DNA of 5,894 nt from NCBI GenBank assembly GCA_913062745.1, contig CAJXXJ010000265.1, forward strand, positions 1 to 5,894, in the 5' to 3' direction. How positions within the stretch are numbered: position 1 is the stretch's first letter; every line of letters begins with the position of its first letter. A program made the translations under genes and the position numbers. The notes beneath the pieces are model-generated. The model did not search any database and was not told the origin of the DNA. It saw only the letters and a list, made by a program, of their open reading frames with translations. The DNA comes from an uncultured Phaeodactylibacter sp. (GTDB taxonomy: Bacteria; Bacteroidota; Bacteroidia; Chitinophagales; Saprospiraceae). Shown here piece after piece: positions 1-5,894 of this stretch.

Positions 1-218
1 TTTTGATATCTTCATGTGCGTGCGTTGATACGCGGCTTCCATCTCTAATCATGCTTATTAAGATTTTGATTTTCAGCGTTTTGTAATATAACAGCTTCAG
101 TCGCCATATGCTCACTCACAGGCCGGGAAATGTGAAAATTGTGAAAAAATACCGGGCCGCAGCAAGCATAATGGCCCCTTAGGTCATCTATTGGGTGAGA
201 AAACACACGACGGTATAC

Positions 219-869
219 ATGAATTCACGATGGATCACCGCAATCGGAGCTTTGTTGCTCACCGCCTCTGCCTGTTGGCAGGAACCTGCTCCTCAACCCT
301 ACATTGAGCCTGCACCGCCCACGCCCGCTGAGGAATACCTGCAGTTGCAGGCCGGCAACTACTGGGTGTACCAAACGTATCAGTATGATTGGAATAGCAA
401 GGAGCGCACCCCGCTTTCCAAACGAGACAGCCTGTATGCCGGTAAGGAGCTTACGCAGGGGCGCTCTGTCTTTCAGCGGCTGCAGGGTACCCGCCTGGGG
501 CAGCCTGTCGATTTGATGCTTCGCATGCGCAACACGGAAGCGCTGGATACTTCCGGCAGGGTATATTTTGCTACCGACCGGCCGGGGGAGCCGTTTCCTT
601 TATCTGCCGCCGTGCTGCCGGAAGAAGCTGCTGCAGTAGAGATGACGGTGGATACCGGAAGCCTGCAGACGGTACCTTATGGTACTTTTGAAACCCTGTC
701 TGCCACCCAATCCATTACGCTTTTGCCTAAGTACGGCGGGGAAGGGGGCGGGCCGCACCGGATAGATACGGCTTACTACAGCATAGGAGTAGGGCTTATC
801 CGGTACGTGCGGTATTATCCGGAGCAGCAGTTGTCTGTGGGAATGGAATTGGTCAGGAAGAATTTTTAA
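219..869 (+). CDS. Putative secreted lipoprotein of unknown function
   Basis: I do not recognise the family. From the ATG at 219 the protein has 216 residues. It opens with a short basic start (Asn-Ser-Arg), a hydrophobic stretch at about 6-14 and then TASAC with Cys19, which reads as a slightly degenerate lipobox and predicts cleavage and lipidation at Cys19. The mature part starts with a Pro/Glu-rich spacer (about 20-42), usual for a surface or periplasmic tether. It continues with LQAGNYWVYQ (about 44-53), a pattern I associate with small Bacteroidota lipoproteins that form beta-rich domains. No catalytic motif or further membrane segment is visible. An in-frame GTG at 195 would add eight residues (224 in all). 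I prefer the ATG because it puts the charged region and hydrophobic core in normal signal-peptide proportions. No Shine-Dalgarno sequence precedes either start. The gene converges on the CBS-domain gene with a 30-base gap and no clear terminator hairpin. Gene call is firm; function is unknown. Confidence 0.8.
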   Translation: MNSRWITAIGALLLTASACWQEPAPQPYIEPAPPTPAEEYLQLQAGNYWVYQTYQYDWNSKERTPLSKRDSLYAGKELTQGRSVFQRLQGTRLGQPVDLMLRMRNTEALDTSGRVYFATDRPGEPFPLSAAVLPEEAAAVEMTVDTGSLQTVPYGTFETLSATQSITLLPKYGGEGGGPHRIDTAYYSIGVGLIRYVRYYPEQQLSVGMELVRKNF

Positions 870-899
870 GTAAGGAATCACAAACTTCGGGCCGGCGTA

Positions 900-1559
900 C
901 TAAACATTCAGGTACAGCATCAGTGCATCGTAGCGGTCCCGCAATGCATCGAGGTAATCAGACTCGCTAAAAGAGGCCTTCACTTCGTAATCGAAACGGT
1001 TGAAAGCGGCAATAATGGGCTGAATATTCTGCACATTCACCTTCAGCGTGACATCAAGGCGGGTAGAGTCGCGGGAGGAGGTAATGAATGAACTGAGAAT
1101 GACAGCACTTTCCGACTCAACGATATTGGCCATTTGAGAAAGGTAGTAATCCTGCTTATTCATTTCCAATACGATAATACTGCCGGACTCTGAGAAAGAG
1201 GCAGAGCGGGCAAAGTACTGAAGCAGGTCCTCCATCGTCACCAGGCCTGCGTAGTTTTCTTCTTTATCCACTACCGGAATGAGCGTCAGGTGGTACTCTG
1301 AAATCAGCCGCAGGATTTCGTAGACGTGATCGTCGTTTTTGACAAAGGGGCGCGCCACCGAAAGCTGATAGGAGCCCACCGCTTCTTTTACGTCATGATC
1401 GAGAATATCATCTTCTGAAATGAGGCCCAGCAGTTGTTTGTCATTGACGATAGGCAGATGCCGGACGTAAAAGTCGTTCATCGTAGCCAGTGCGTCCTCG
1501 CCGGTATCGGAAGTACGCAGCGGGATAATGAATTCAGATATGAGATGCTCAGCGATCAT
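900..1559 (-). CDS. CBS-domain pair protein with C-terminal ACT-like domain
   Basis: This 219-residue soluble protein carries two CBS motifs in tandem: about 8-55 (HLPIVND then LLGLISEDDIL) and about 65-115 (LTLIPVVDKE then YAGLVTMEDLL). Such pairs (Bateman modules) usually bind adenine nucleotides and control a partner. The C-terminal part, about 125-195 (beginning IIVLEMN and ending FNRFDYEV), has the alternating strand-helix pattern of an ACT-like regulatory domain, so the layout resembles AcuB-like CBS-ACT proteins. No catalytic domain is present, so it most likely acts as a ligand sensor. The partner is not in the window. From memory, similar proteins in Bacteroidota often sit near NAD kinase, but no such gene is here. 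The ATG at 1559 starts right before the first CBS motif, and the TAG stop is at 902-900. It lies 96 bases downstream of the TM2 gene on the same strand. The CBS assignment is strong; the ACT-like one is moderate. Confidence 0.88.
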   Translation of the reverse strand: MIAEHLISEFIIPLRTSDTGEDALATMNDFYVRHLPIVNDKQLLGLISEDDILDHDVKEAVGSYQLSVARPFVKNDDHVYEILRLISEYHLTLIPVVDKEENYAGLVTMEDLLQYFARSASFSESGSIIVLEMNKQDYYLSQMANIVESESAVILSSFITSSRDSTRLDVTLKVNVQNIQPIIAAFNRFDYEVKASFSESDYLDALRDRYDALMLYLNV

Positions 1560-1584
1560 TGTGAGATGATGTTATTCAGTAATG

Positions 1585-1611
1585 ACTATACTAGAACGAA
1601 AGGTACGCAAA
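1585..1611 (-). promoter_or_regulatory. Weak candidate promoter for the CBS gene
   Basis: Reading the minus strand there is a TTTG at 1611-1608, 17 bases, then TATAGT at 1590-1585, about 25 bases upstream of the CBS start codon. It partly resembles the Bacteroidota TTTG / TAnnTTTG promoter, but the -7 part lacks the TTTG and the spacing is a little short. It rests on pattern reading alone. Confidence 0.22.
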
Positions 1612-1655
1612 GCTGTTGATCATAAATGTGTTAAATCTTATTCGGTTTTGTCGGC

Positions 1656-2507
1656 TCAGCCCAAAAGCTTCCTTTTTTGCATACTGAATTCTTCTTCAGT
1701 AAGTAAGCCTTTTTCCTTCAGGTCGCCCAGGCGTTTCAGTTGCTCCAGCAACTCGGAGTGGTCTTCTACCGGCTCTTCGGTACCGGGGGGATCAGCGGTT
1801 TCTGAGCGGCTGTCCTGCTGTGTTTCTTCCGCTTTACTGTGTTCCAGCCGGAAGCCATTAGCCGCGAATGCCTCAAATTCGTCCTGAATGCGCAAAAAAG
1901 CAAGTTTATCGTGCTGCCGGATGCGGTCAAAGTCCGTAAAGCCATTCGCTACCGCCTGATCGAGATGGTAGAACGCTTTATCCGGCTGTTCGTTGATGGA
2001 ATAAGCACAGGCAATATTGAAGTGCGTGGCAATATCATTCGGCTCCAGCCGGAGTGCTTTGCGGAATGATTCGATAGCCGCATCGTAATTATAGTCTTTA
2101 AACTGCTCGATGCCTGCTTTTTTGTGCGGATTTTCCCTTTTACGCTTCGGGGCTGACGCCCGTTTGCGGGTTGCCGGTGCTGCTGCCGGGCGCTGCCGGG
2201 CGGTATCGTAGCGGCGGCTGTAGCGGTCGTCACGCCGCGTCTCCTGCCGGGGCGGGCGGTAGGAGCGCTCCTGCTCCATACGGCGCTGCTGCCGGTACAG
2301 GTATTCGCGGTTATACTTCCGGTCAAAAGTTTCTGTATCCATAGAGAAGAAGGAGATGGCGTCAATCAGCCCCACTATCCACATGACCGGGAACCAGAAA
2401 AAGATCAGGTAAAAGATACCCAGCCCCGTCTGCCCGAGGTAAAAACGGTGAACTCCGAGGCCACCCAAAAACAACGCTAATATGCCGGCTACATTCTTTT
2501 CTTTCAT
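1656..2507 (-). CDS. TM2-domain membrane protein with TPR repeats and SHOCT tail
   Basis: The protein has 283 residues. Residues about 1-55 form a TM2 domain: a first membrane helix (about 6-18), the hallmark GGLGVHRFYLG turn (15-25), and a second hydrophobic stretch (about 27-53) ending in GLIDAISFF. Next is a strongly charged linker rich in Arg, Gln, Tyr and Pro (about 60-128), probably disordered. TPR-type helices follow: one repeat at about 131-158 (YDAAIESFRKAL), a second at about 159-190 (NIACAYSINEQPDKAFYHLDQAV), and a degenerate third to about 214. After an acidic spacer (about 223-249) the C-terminus (about 250-282) matches a SHOCT domain, with LLEQLKRLGDLKEKGLLTEEEF. I infer a small inner-membrane anchor presenting a cytoplasmic protein-interaction arm; no enzyme activity is visible. 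The ATG at 2507 is supported because TM2 begins at once. It lies 156 bases downstream of the phosphatase gene. The domain calls are good; the cellular role is unknown. Confidence 0.9.
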   Translation of the reverse strand: MKEKNVAGILALFLGGLGVHRFYLGQTGLGIFYLIFFWFPVMWIVGLIDAISFFSMDTETFDRKYNREYLYRQQRRMEQERSYRPPRQETRRDDRYSRRYDTARQRPAAAPATRKRASAPKRKRENPHKKAGIEQFKDYNYDAAIESFRKALRLEPNDIATHFNIACAYSINEQPDKAFYHLDQAVANGFTDFDRIRQHDKLAFLRIQDEFEAFAANGFRLEHSKAEETQQDSRSETADPPGTEEPVEDHSELLEQLKRLGDLKEKGLLTEEEFSMQKRKLLG

Positions 2508-2663
2508 AAGCTATTCAAAATGCGATTTCGGCCGGGCAACTCCTAAACACTTCTGTCCCAAACCGTATGATGAAAACGGCAATCCGGTGGCATTCGTTTA
2601 TTGGGGGATGGCTTTATCGATCGGGTAGCACTGTAAGCAGACCAATCAGCGGCTTGTGCGGAC

Positions 2664-3941
2664 TTAAACCTCAGCCTGCGAGTGGCCAGGGGTGAATATT
2701 TTGCAAGTCAGCACCGTAAAGTCATCCGGATAGCCTTCTTCTCCTTTGAACTGCTCCAGGTGCTTAATGAGCTTTTTGTTGAAGCCGGTAGCCGTAAGCC
2801 GGTAATTGGAGCGCACAAAGCTGTAAAGGATATCTTCATTGAGGTAATCGCCCGACTCATTCTGCAGGTCGGTCAACCCATCCGTAAAGCTCAGGATGAT
2901 CGCTTCGCCGTCCAGGGTGACCTCTCCCACTTCCAGCTCGGGGATTTCCGGGAAGGAGCCCAGTATAGTGCAGCCGCGGTCGAGCAGCGTCAGTTCTCCT
3001 TCATTGACCAGCACCGGCGGGTTGTGGCCGGCGTTGACGTAGCGCAGCGATTGGGTGTTCTGGTTGTAGGAAGCAATGAAGAAGGTGATGAACCGCTCGC
3101 CTTTCGTGATCAGGTTCACCGATTGGTTCAAATCCCGGATAAAGGAGTCGAGGTCGGTGCGCTTGTTAATCAGGGTATGGAAGTTGGCCTGGAAGTTGGC
3201 CATCAGCAGAGCTGCCCCCACGCCTTTACCGGAAATATCGCCTATGCAAAAGACAATTTCTCCGTCATCAAACTCCATAAAGTCGAAGTAGTCGCCCCCC
3301 ACCCCGTAGTGCGGTTTGTAGATGCTGTCCAGCTGATAGCAGCTTTTATACGGCAGCTTTTCGGGGATAAGCATACGCTGCATTTCGCCGGCCAGCTCTA
3401 TTTCCCGCCTCAGCCGTTCCTGCTCCAGCTGCCGGCGGAACAGCCGTTTGTTTTCTATAGCTACGGCCACGATGTTGGTGATGGTGGTGATGAACTGTAC
3501 CTTGTTGTACATGTCATCTTCCTCTTCGAAGCCTCCGATGAAGACATAGGCGAGCGGCTTATCCTTGTGGCGTACAGGTATAACCACGTCAAACTGCCGG
3601 ATGAAGGGGTGGTCGTCTCCTTCCACATTATTCAGCCGCTTGTACTTGTGGAAGTGGGCCGTTACGCTGCTGTCGATCTCCTCTTTCTGCAGGCCGATTA
3701 CCGCTTTGCTGTGCCAGTTTTCGGTATCTGCTTCCCGCACAAACAAGGCCATCTTCTTAACGCCGATTTCCCAGCTCAGAAAGGAGCGGTACATATTGTA
3801 CAAGCCTTCGGCGGATACATTATTGTTGATGGCCTGCGTGATATTCAGCAGGCGGTTGATCTGCAGTTGCTTGAGATTCAGCTCCCGCTCCAGCTCTTCA
3901 ATGCTTGACAAACCCTTTCTCAATTCGGAAAATCCCGGCAT
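2664..3941 (-). CDS. GAF-like sensor + SpoIIE/PP2C-type serine phosphatase (RsbU-like)
   Basis: This 425-residue protein is a probable cytoplasmic protein phosphatase that removes phosphate from Ser/Thr, as RsbU and SpoIIE do on anti-anti-sigma proteins. A short coiled-coil helix (about 11-38) leads into a GAF-like region (about 35-165). A linker helix (about 166-192) ends in EMQRMLIPEKLP, the usual entry to the catalytic domain. The PP2C-like domain (about 200-415) keeps its metal ligands: Asp217 in GGDYFDF, Asp235 in GDISGKG, Asp354 in FTDGLTD, and Asp406/Asp407 in PDDFTVL. YVNAGHNPP (301-309) is also typical. All key acidic residues are present, so I infer an active enzyme. No transmembrane segment is seen. 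Its substrate, kinase or sigma factor is not nearby. It diverges from the glycosyltransferase gene across 82 bases, and the start at 3941 fits the short N-terminal helix. The family assignment is firm; the GAF call is weaker because that part is diverged. Confidence 0.94.
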   Translation of the reverse strand: MPGFSELRKGLSSIEELERELNLKQLQINRLLNITQAINNNVSAEGLYNMYRSFLSWEIGVKKMALFVREADTENWHSKAVIGLQKEEIDSSVTAHFHKYKRLNNVEGDDHPFIRQFDVVIPVRHKDKPLAYVFIGGFEEEDDMYNKVQFITTITNIVAVAIENKRLFRRQLEQERLRREIELAGEMQRMLIPEKLPYKSCYQLDSIYKPHYGVGGDYFDFMEFDDGEIVFCIGDISGKGVGAALLMANFQANFHTLINKRTDLDSFIRDLNQSVNLITKGERFITFFIASYNQNTQSLRYVNAGHNPPVLVNEGELTLLDRGCTILGSFPEIPELEVGEVTLDGEAIILSFTDGLTDLQNESGDYLNEDILYSFVRSNYRLTATGFNKKLIKHLEQFKGEEGYPDDFTVLTCKIFTPGHSQAEV

Positions 3942-4023
3942 TATTCTTTTAATTTTACCTCATAAATATAGTAAACTCTGGCAGGGCACCGCAGCACAGC
4001 TCCTTTTTTAGCAAGCCATTAAC
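3942..4023. promoter_or_regulatory. Divergent intergenic region, likely two promoters
   Basis: These 82 bases separate the divergent starts of the phosphatase (minus) and glycosyltransferase (plus), so both genes must be transcribed from here or from within each other. The part nearest the phosphatase is A/T-rich. On the minus strand, bases 3973-3961 read TACTATATTTATG, a partial match to the Bacteroidota -7 box TAnnTTTG, about 20 bases before the phosphatase ATG; I see no good -33 partner. No convincing plus-strand promoter and no operator palindrome are visible. A stop codon (TAG, 4009-4011) in frame just upstream fixes the glycosyltransferase start at or after 4012. Confidence 0.4.
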
Positions 4024-5136
4024 ATGAATATTCTTGTAATCGAACCATTTTACGCCGGCAGCCATCAGCGGTGGGCAGAAGAGTACCAACGGGCAAGCAC
4101 CCATACCGTGCAGTGCCTGAAGCTGCGGGGCCGCCACTGGAAATGGCGCATGCAGGGAGGGGCTTTGGCGCTGGCGGAGCGTTTTGAGAAGCTCCCGCAA
4201 CTCCCGGACGTACTCCTGGCCACGGATATGCTGCACCTTCCGGCTTTTCTTGGCTTGACACGGCACCGGGCCAGCCGGCTGCCGGTGGCGCTCTATTTTC
4301 ATGAAAACCAGCTCACCTACCCCTGGTCGCCGGAGGATCGTGACCCACAACTCGGGCGCGACCGGCAGTATGCTTATATCAATTTTCTTTCCGCTGTAGC
4401 GGCGGACCGGGTCTTTTTCAATTCTGCCTATCACCGTTCTTCTTTCCTTAATGCACTGCCGGATTTTCTGCGCCGCTTTCCGGATCAGAAGGGCTTGCAG
4501 CACCTCGCGGGCCTGCAGGACAAGAGTGCAGTATTGCCCCTTGGCCTGGATTTGAAGGCACTGGATTTGCCACAGCTTCCCGCTAAACCGGAAGCACCGG
4601 TTATCCTGTGGAACCACCGCTGGGAGTACGATAAGAACCCTAAGGCTTTTTTCCGGGCATTGTTCCGGCTGCAGGAAGAAGGGCTCGATTTTCGGCTCGT
4701 GGTGCTGGGAGAGGCCTATCAGTATGCGCCGCCCGTTTTTGCGGAAGCAAGAAAACGCCTGGCCCCACAGCTTCTGCACTGGGGCTACGCGGCCGACAGA
4801 AAGGAATACGCCCGCTGGCTTTGGCTGGCAGATATACTGCCGGTGACAGCCGTACAGGATTTTTTCGGGGGGAGCGTAGTGGAAGCCATCTACTGTAATT
4901 GCTACCCGCTGCTGCCCGGCCGGCTGGCGTACCCGGAGCACCTGCCCGCCGGAGTCCGCGCTGAGCACCTGTATCAGGATGAGGAAGGTTTTTACCAAAA
5001 GCTCCGTACTTTGGTACAGCAGATCGGCCGGGTGCGGGCCTCTGCACACTATCAGCATTTTGTAAGCAGATACGATTGGAGTATTTTAGCCGAATCCTAC
5101 GATAAACAGCTTGCCGGGGTGAGCATAAACACTTAA
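4024..5136 (+). CDS. GTDC1/QTMAN-like glycosyltransferase (DUF3524 + GT4-type fold), putative tRNA-queuosine mannosyltransferase
   Basis: The 370-residue protein matches the DUF3524/GTDC1 family along its whole length. The N-terminal half has NILVIEPFYAGSH (2-14), LYFHENQLTYP (90-100) and FNSAYH (132-137). The C-terminal GT-B half has WNHRWEYDKNP (196-206), VVLGE (226-230), LHWGY (251-255) and DFFGGSVVEAIYCNCYPL (279-296), whose Glu287 lies in the donor-binding region of GT4 enzymes. In animals the homologue, QTMAN, transfers mannose from GDP-mannose to queuosine at the wobble base of tRNA-Asp. I infer a similar sugar transfer here, but acceptor and sugar are not proven. The bacterial form is shorter than animal GTDC1 (about 460 residues from memory) because it lacks the long insert between halves. 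There is no signal peptide or membrane segment, so it should be cytosolic. An in-frame TAG at 4009-4011 and the match beginning at residue 2 fix the start. The next gene begins 3 bases later, suggesting co-transcription. Other small-molecule or lipid acceptors remain possible. Confidence 0.9.
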   Translation: MNILVIEPFYAGSHQRWAEEYQRASTHTVQCLKLRGRHWKWRMQGGALALAERFEKLPQLPDVLLATDMLHLPAFLGLTRHRASRLPVALYFHENQLTYPWSPEDRDPQLGRDRQYAYINFLSAVAADRVFFNSAYHRSSFLNALPDFLRRFPDQKGLQHLAGLQDKSAVLPLGLDLKALDLPQLPAKPEAPVILWNHRWEYDKNPKAFFRALFRLQEEGLDFRLVVLGEAYQYAPPVFAEARKRLAPQLLHWGYAADRKEYARWLWLADILPVTAVQDFFGGSVVEAIYCNCYPLLPGRLAYPEHLPAGVRAEHLYQDEEGFYQKLRTLVQQIGRVRASAHYQHFVSRYDWSILAESYDKQLAGVSINT

Positions 5137-5139
5137 TTT

Positions 5140-5894
5140 ATGGATTTTGTCGATTACGAAGGGCATCAGGTAGCTTATACTTACGAAGGGAAAGGCACTC
5201 CCGTACTGTTGGTCCACGGCTTCTGTGAGGACAGCAGCGTATGGGATGAATTTCAGGTAGATTTGCTGGAAGAAGGCTACCGGGTGATCCGGGTAGACCT
5301 GCCGGGGTTCGGCAAGTCTGAGGTAATCCCGGACATTAGCATAGAGGGGATGGCAAAAGCGGTGCAAGCGGTGCTGGATGCACTGAATAACGGCCCGGTG
5401 GTGTACATCGGCCATTCTATGGGCGGTTATGTAGGCCTGGCGCTGACCCGGCTGTTCCCGGAGTCGCTCATGGGGCTGGGGCTGTTCCATTCTCATCCTT
5501 ACGAGGATAGCGGGGAGAAAAAAGCAAACCGGCTGAAGAGCGTGGAGTTTATAGAGCGGCAGGGCCATGTACTGTTCGTCAAGCAGCTGCTCCCTTCCCT
5601 GTTCAATGAAAATTTTGCCAACAGCAATGCTTTCCTGCTGGAAAAAATCACCTACCGGGCCGCTAAGTTTGATACACAGGGTATTATTGCGGCTCAGCGG
5701 GCAATGGCCGCCCGCGGCAGTGAGGAGGAGACGCTGAAAAACACTGACCTTCCGGTGCTCTTCATTATTGGTAAGGAGGATCAGGTGGTGCCGCAGGACC
5801 GGAGCATGGCGCAGACGCATTTGCCGAAGCTGGCCTCTATCCATATCCTGGACCGCGTAGCGCACATGGGGATGTTTGAGGACCGCAAAAAGAC
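5140..5894 (+). CDS. Alpha/beta-fold hydrolase, 3' end cut by the window
   Basis: At least 251 codons are present and the frame is still open at the right edge. Since the catalytic His is already included, probably only a short tail is missing. It is a single-domain alpha/beta hydrolase with the whole triad visible: nucleophile Ser93 in GHSMGG (91-96), acid Asp214 in IGKEDQVVP, and His242 in VAHMGMFE. The oxyanion-hole segment is LLVHGFCED (23-31), and the DLPGFGKS turn (53-60) is typical of MhpC/epoxide-hydrolase-like members. Residues about 120-200 form the variable lid, which sets substrate preference; the substrate cannot be read from sequence. There is no signal peptide, so it should be cytosolic. 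The start ATG follows the glycosyltransferase stop by only three bases, in the same reading frame, so the two are very likely one operon. The stop codon itself lies in frame upstream, so no longer start is possible. Confidence 0.92.
   Translation, partial: MDFVDYEGHQVAYTYEGKGTPVLLVHGFCEDSSVWDEFQVDLLEEGYRVIRVDLPGFGKSEVIPDISIEGMAKAVQAVLDALNNGPVVYIGHSMGGYVGLALTRLFPESLMGLGLFHSHPYEDSGEKKANRLKSVEFIERQGHVLFVKQLLPSLFNENFANSNAFLLEKITYRAAKFDTQGIIAAQRAMAARGSEEETLKNTDLPVLFIIGKEDQVVPQDRSMAQTHLPKLASIHILDRVAHMGMFEDRKK

Noticed and set aside
1..52. Possible start of a minus-strand gene leaving the left edge, from an ATG at 52-50 or one at 42-40
   Set aside because: Two different frames are open over so short a distance and neither peptide is recognisable, so the coding status cannot be decided.
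66..92. TTGATT and TATAAC as a sigma-70-like promoter for the lipoprotein gene
   Set aside because: The spacer is only 15 bases, the form is not that of Bacteroidota promoters, and it lies over 120 bases from the start codon.
870..899. Shared terminator between the convergent lipoprotein and CBS genes
   Set aside because: Only a small GGCC-centred palindrome is present in 30 bases, with no stem-loop followed by a T run on either strand.
2682..3908. A 408-codon open frame on the plus strand opposite the phosphatase gene
   Set aside because: The minus strand carries clear SpoIIE-type motifs with conserved metal ligands; the plus-strand translation has no recognisable domain and arises from codon bias.
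3955..5058. A 367-codon open frame on the minus strand opposite the glycosyltransferase
   Set aside because: The plus strand matches the DUF3524/GTDC1 family throughout. The antisense product has no recognisable domain and would overlap the phosphatase promoter region.
5086..5865. A 259-codon open frame on the minus strand opposite the hydrolase
   Set aside because: The plus strand encodes a complete alpha/beta hydrolase triad; the antisense frame is its shadow.

Overview
The window looks like an ordinary chromosomal stretch from a Bacteroidota bacterium, probably of the Cytophagales type. The reasons are indirect: starts lack clear Shine-Dalgarno sequences and sit behind A/T-rich bases, the first gene is a lipoprotein with the 'GNYWVYQ' style common in that phylum, a CBS-plus-ACT-like protein is present, and the base composition is moderate. 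This placement is inference, since no rRNA or universal marker is present. I see no mobile element, tRNA, rRNA or CRISPR array.

Layout, left to right. Bases 1-218 hold no gene I can support. A small secreted lipoprotein of unknown function (+) follows and converges, with a 30-base gap, on three minus-strand genes. Read in their own direction, these are a GAF + SpoIIE/PP2C-type serine phosphatase (3941 to 2664), a TM2 + TPR + SHOCT membrane protein (2507 to 1656), and a two-CBS plus ACT-like protein (1559 to 900). The gaps of 156 and 96 bases between them mean each may have its own promoter. On the right, across an 82-base divergent intergenic region, a plus-strand pair begins: a DUF3524/GTDC1-type glycosyltransferase, then 3 bases later an alpha/beta hydrolase that runs off the right edge.

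The most interesting gene is the glycosyltransferase. It is a compact bacterial relative of animal GTDC1, now known as QTMAN, the enzyme that mannosylates queuosine in tRNA-Asp. Motifs along its whole length support the family call. A role in bacterial tRNA modification is an attractive inference but is not shown by the sequence. The minus-strand genes look like signalling or regulatory parts (a phosphatase with sensory domain, a ligand-binding CBS module, a membrane scaffold), but nothing in the window gives a kinase, anti-sigma factor or other partner. I found no convincing multi-gene undescribed system; the novelty lies in individual proteins and architectures.
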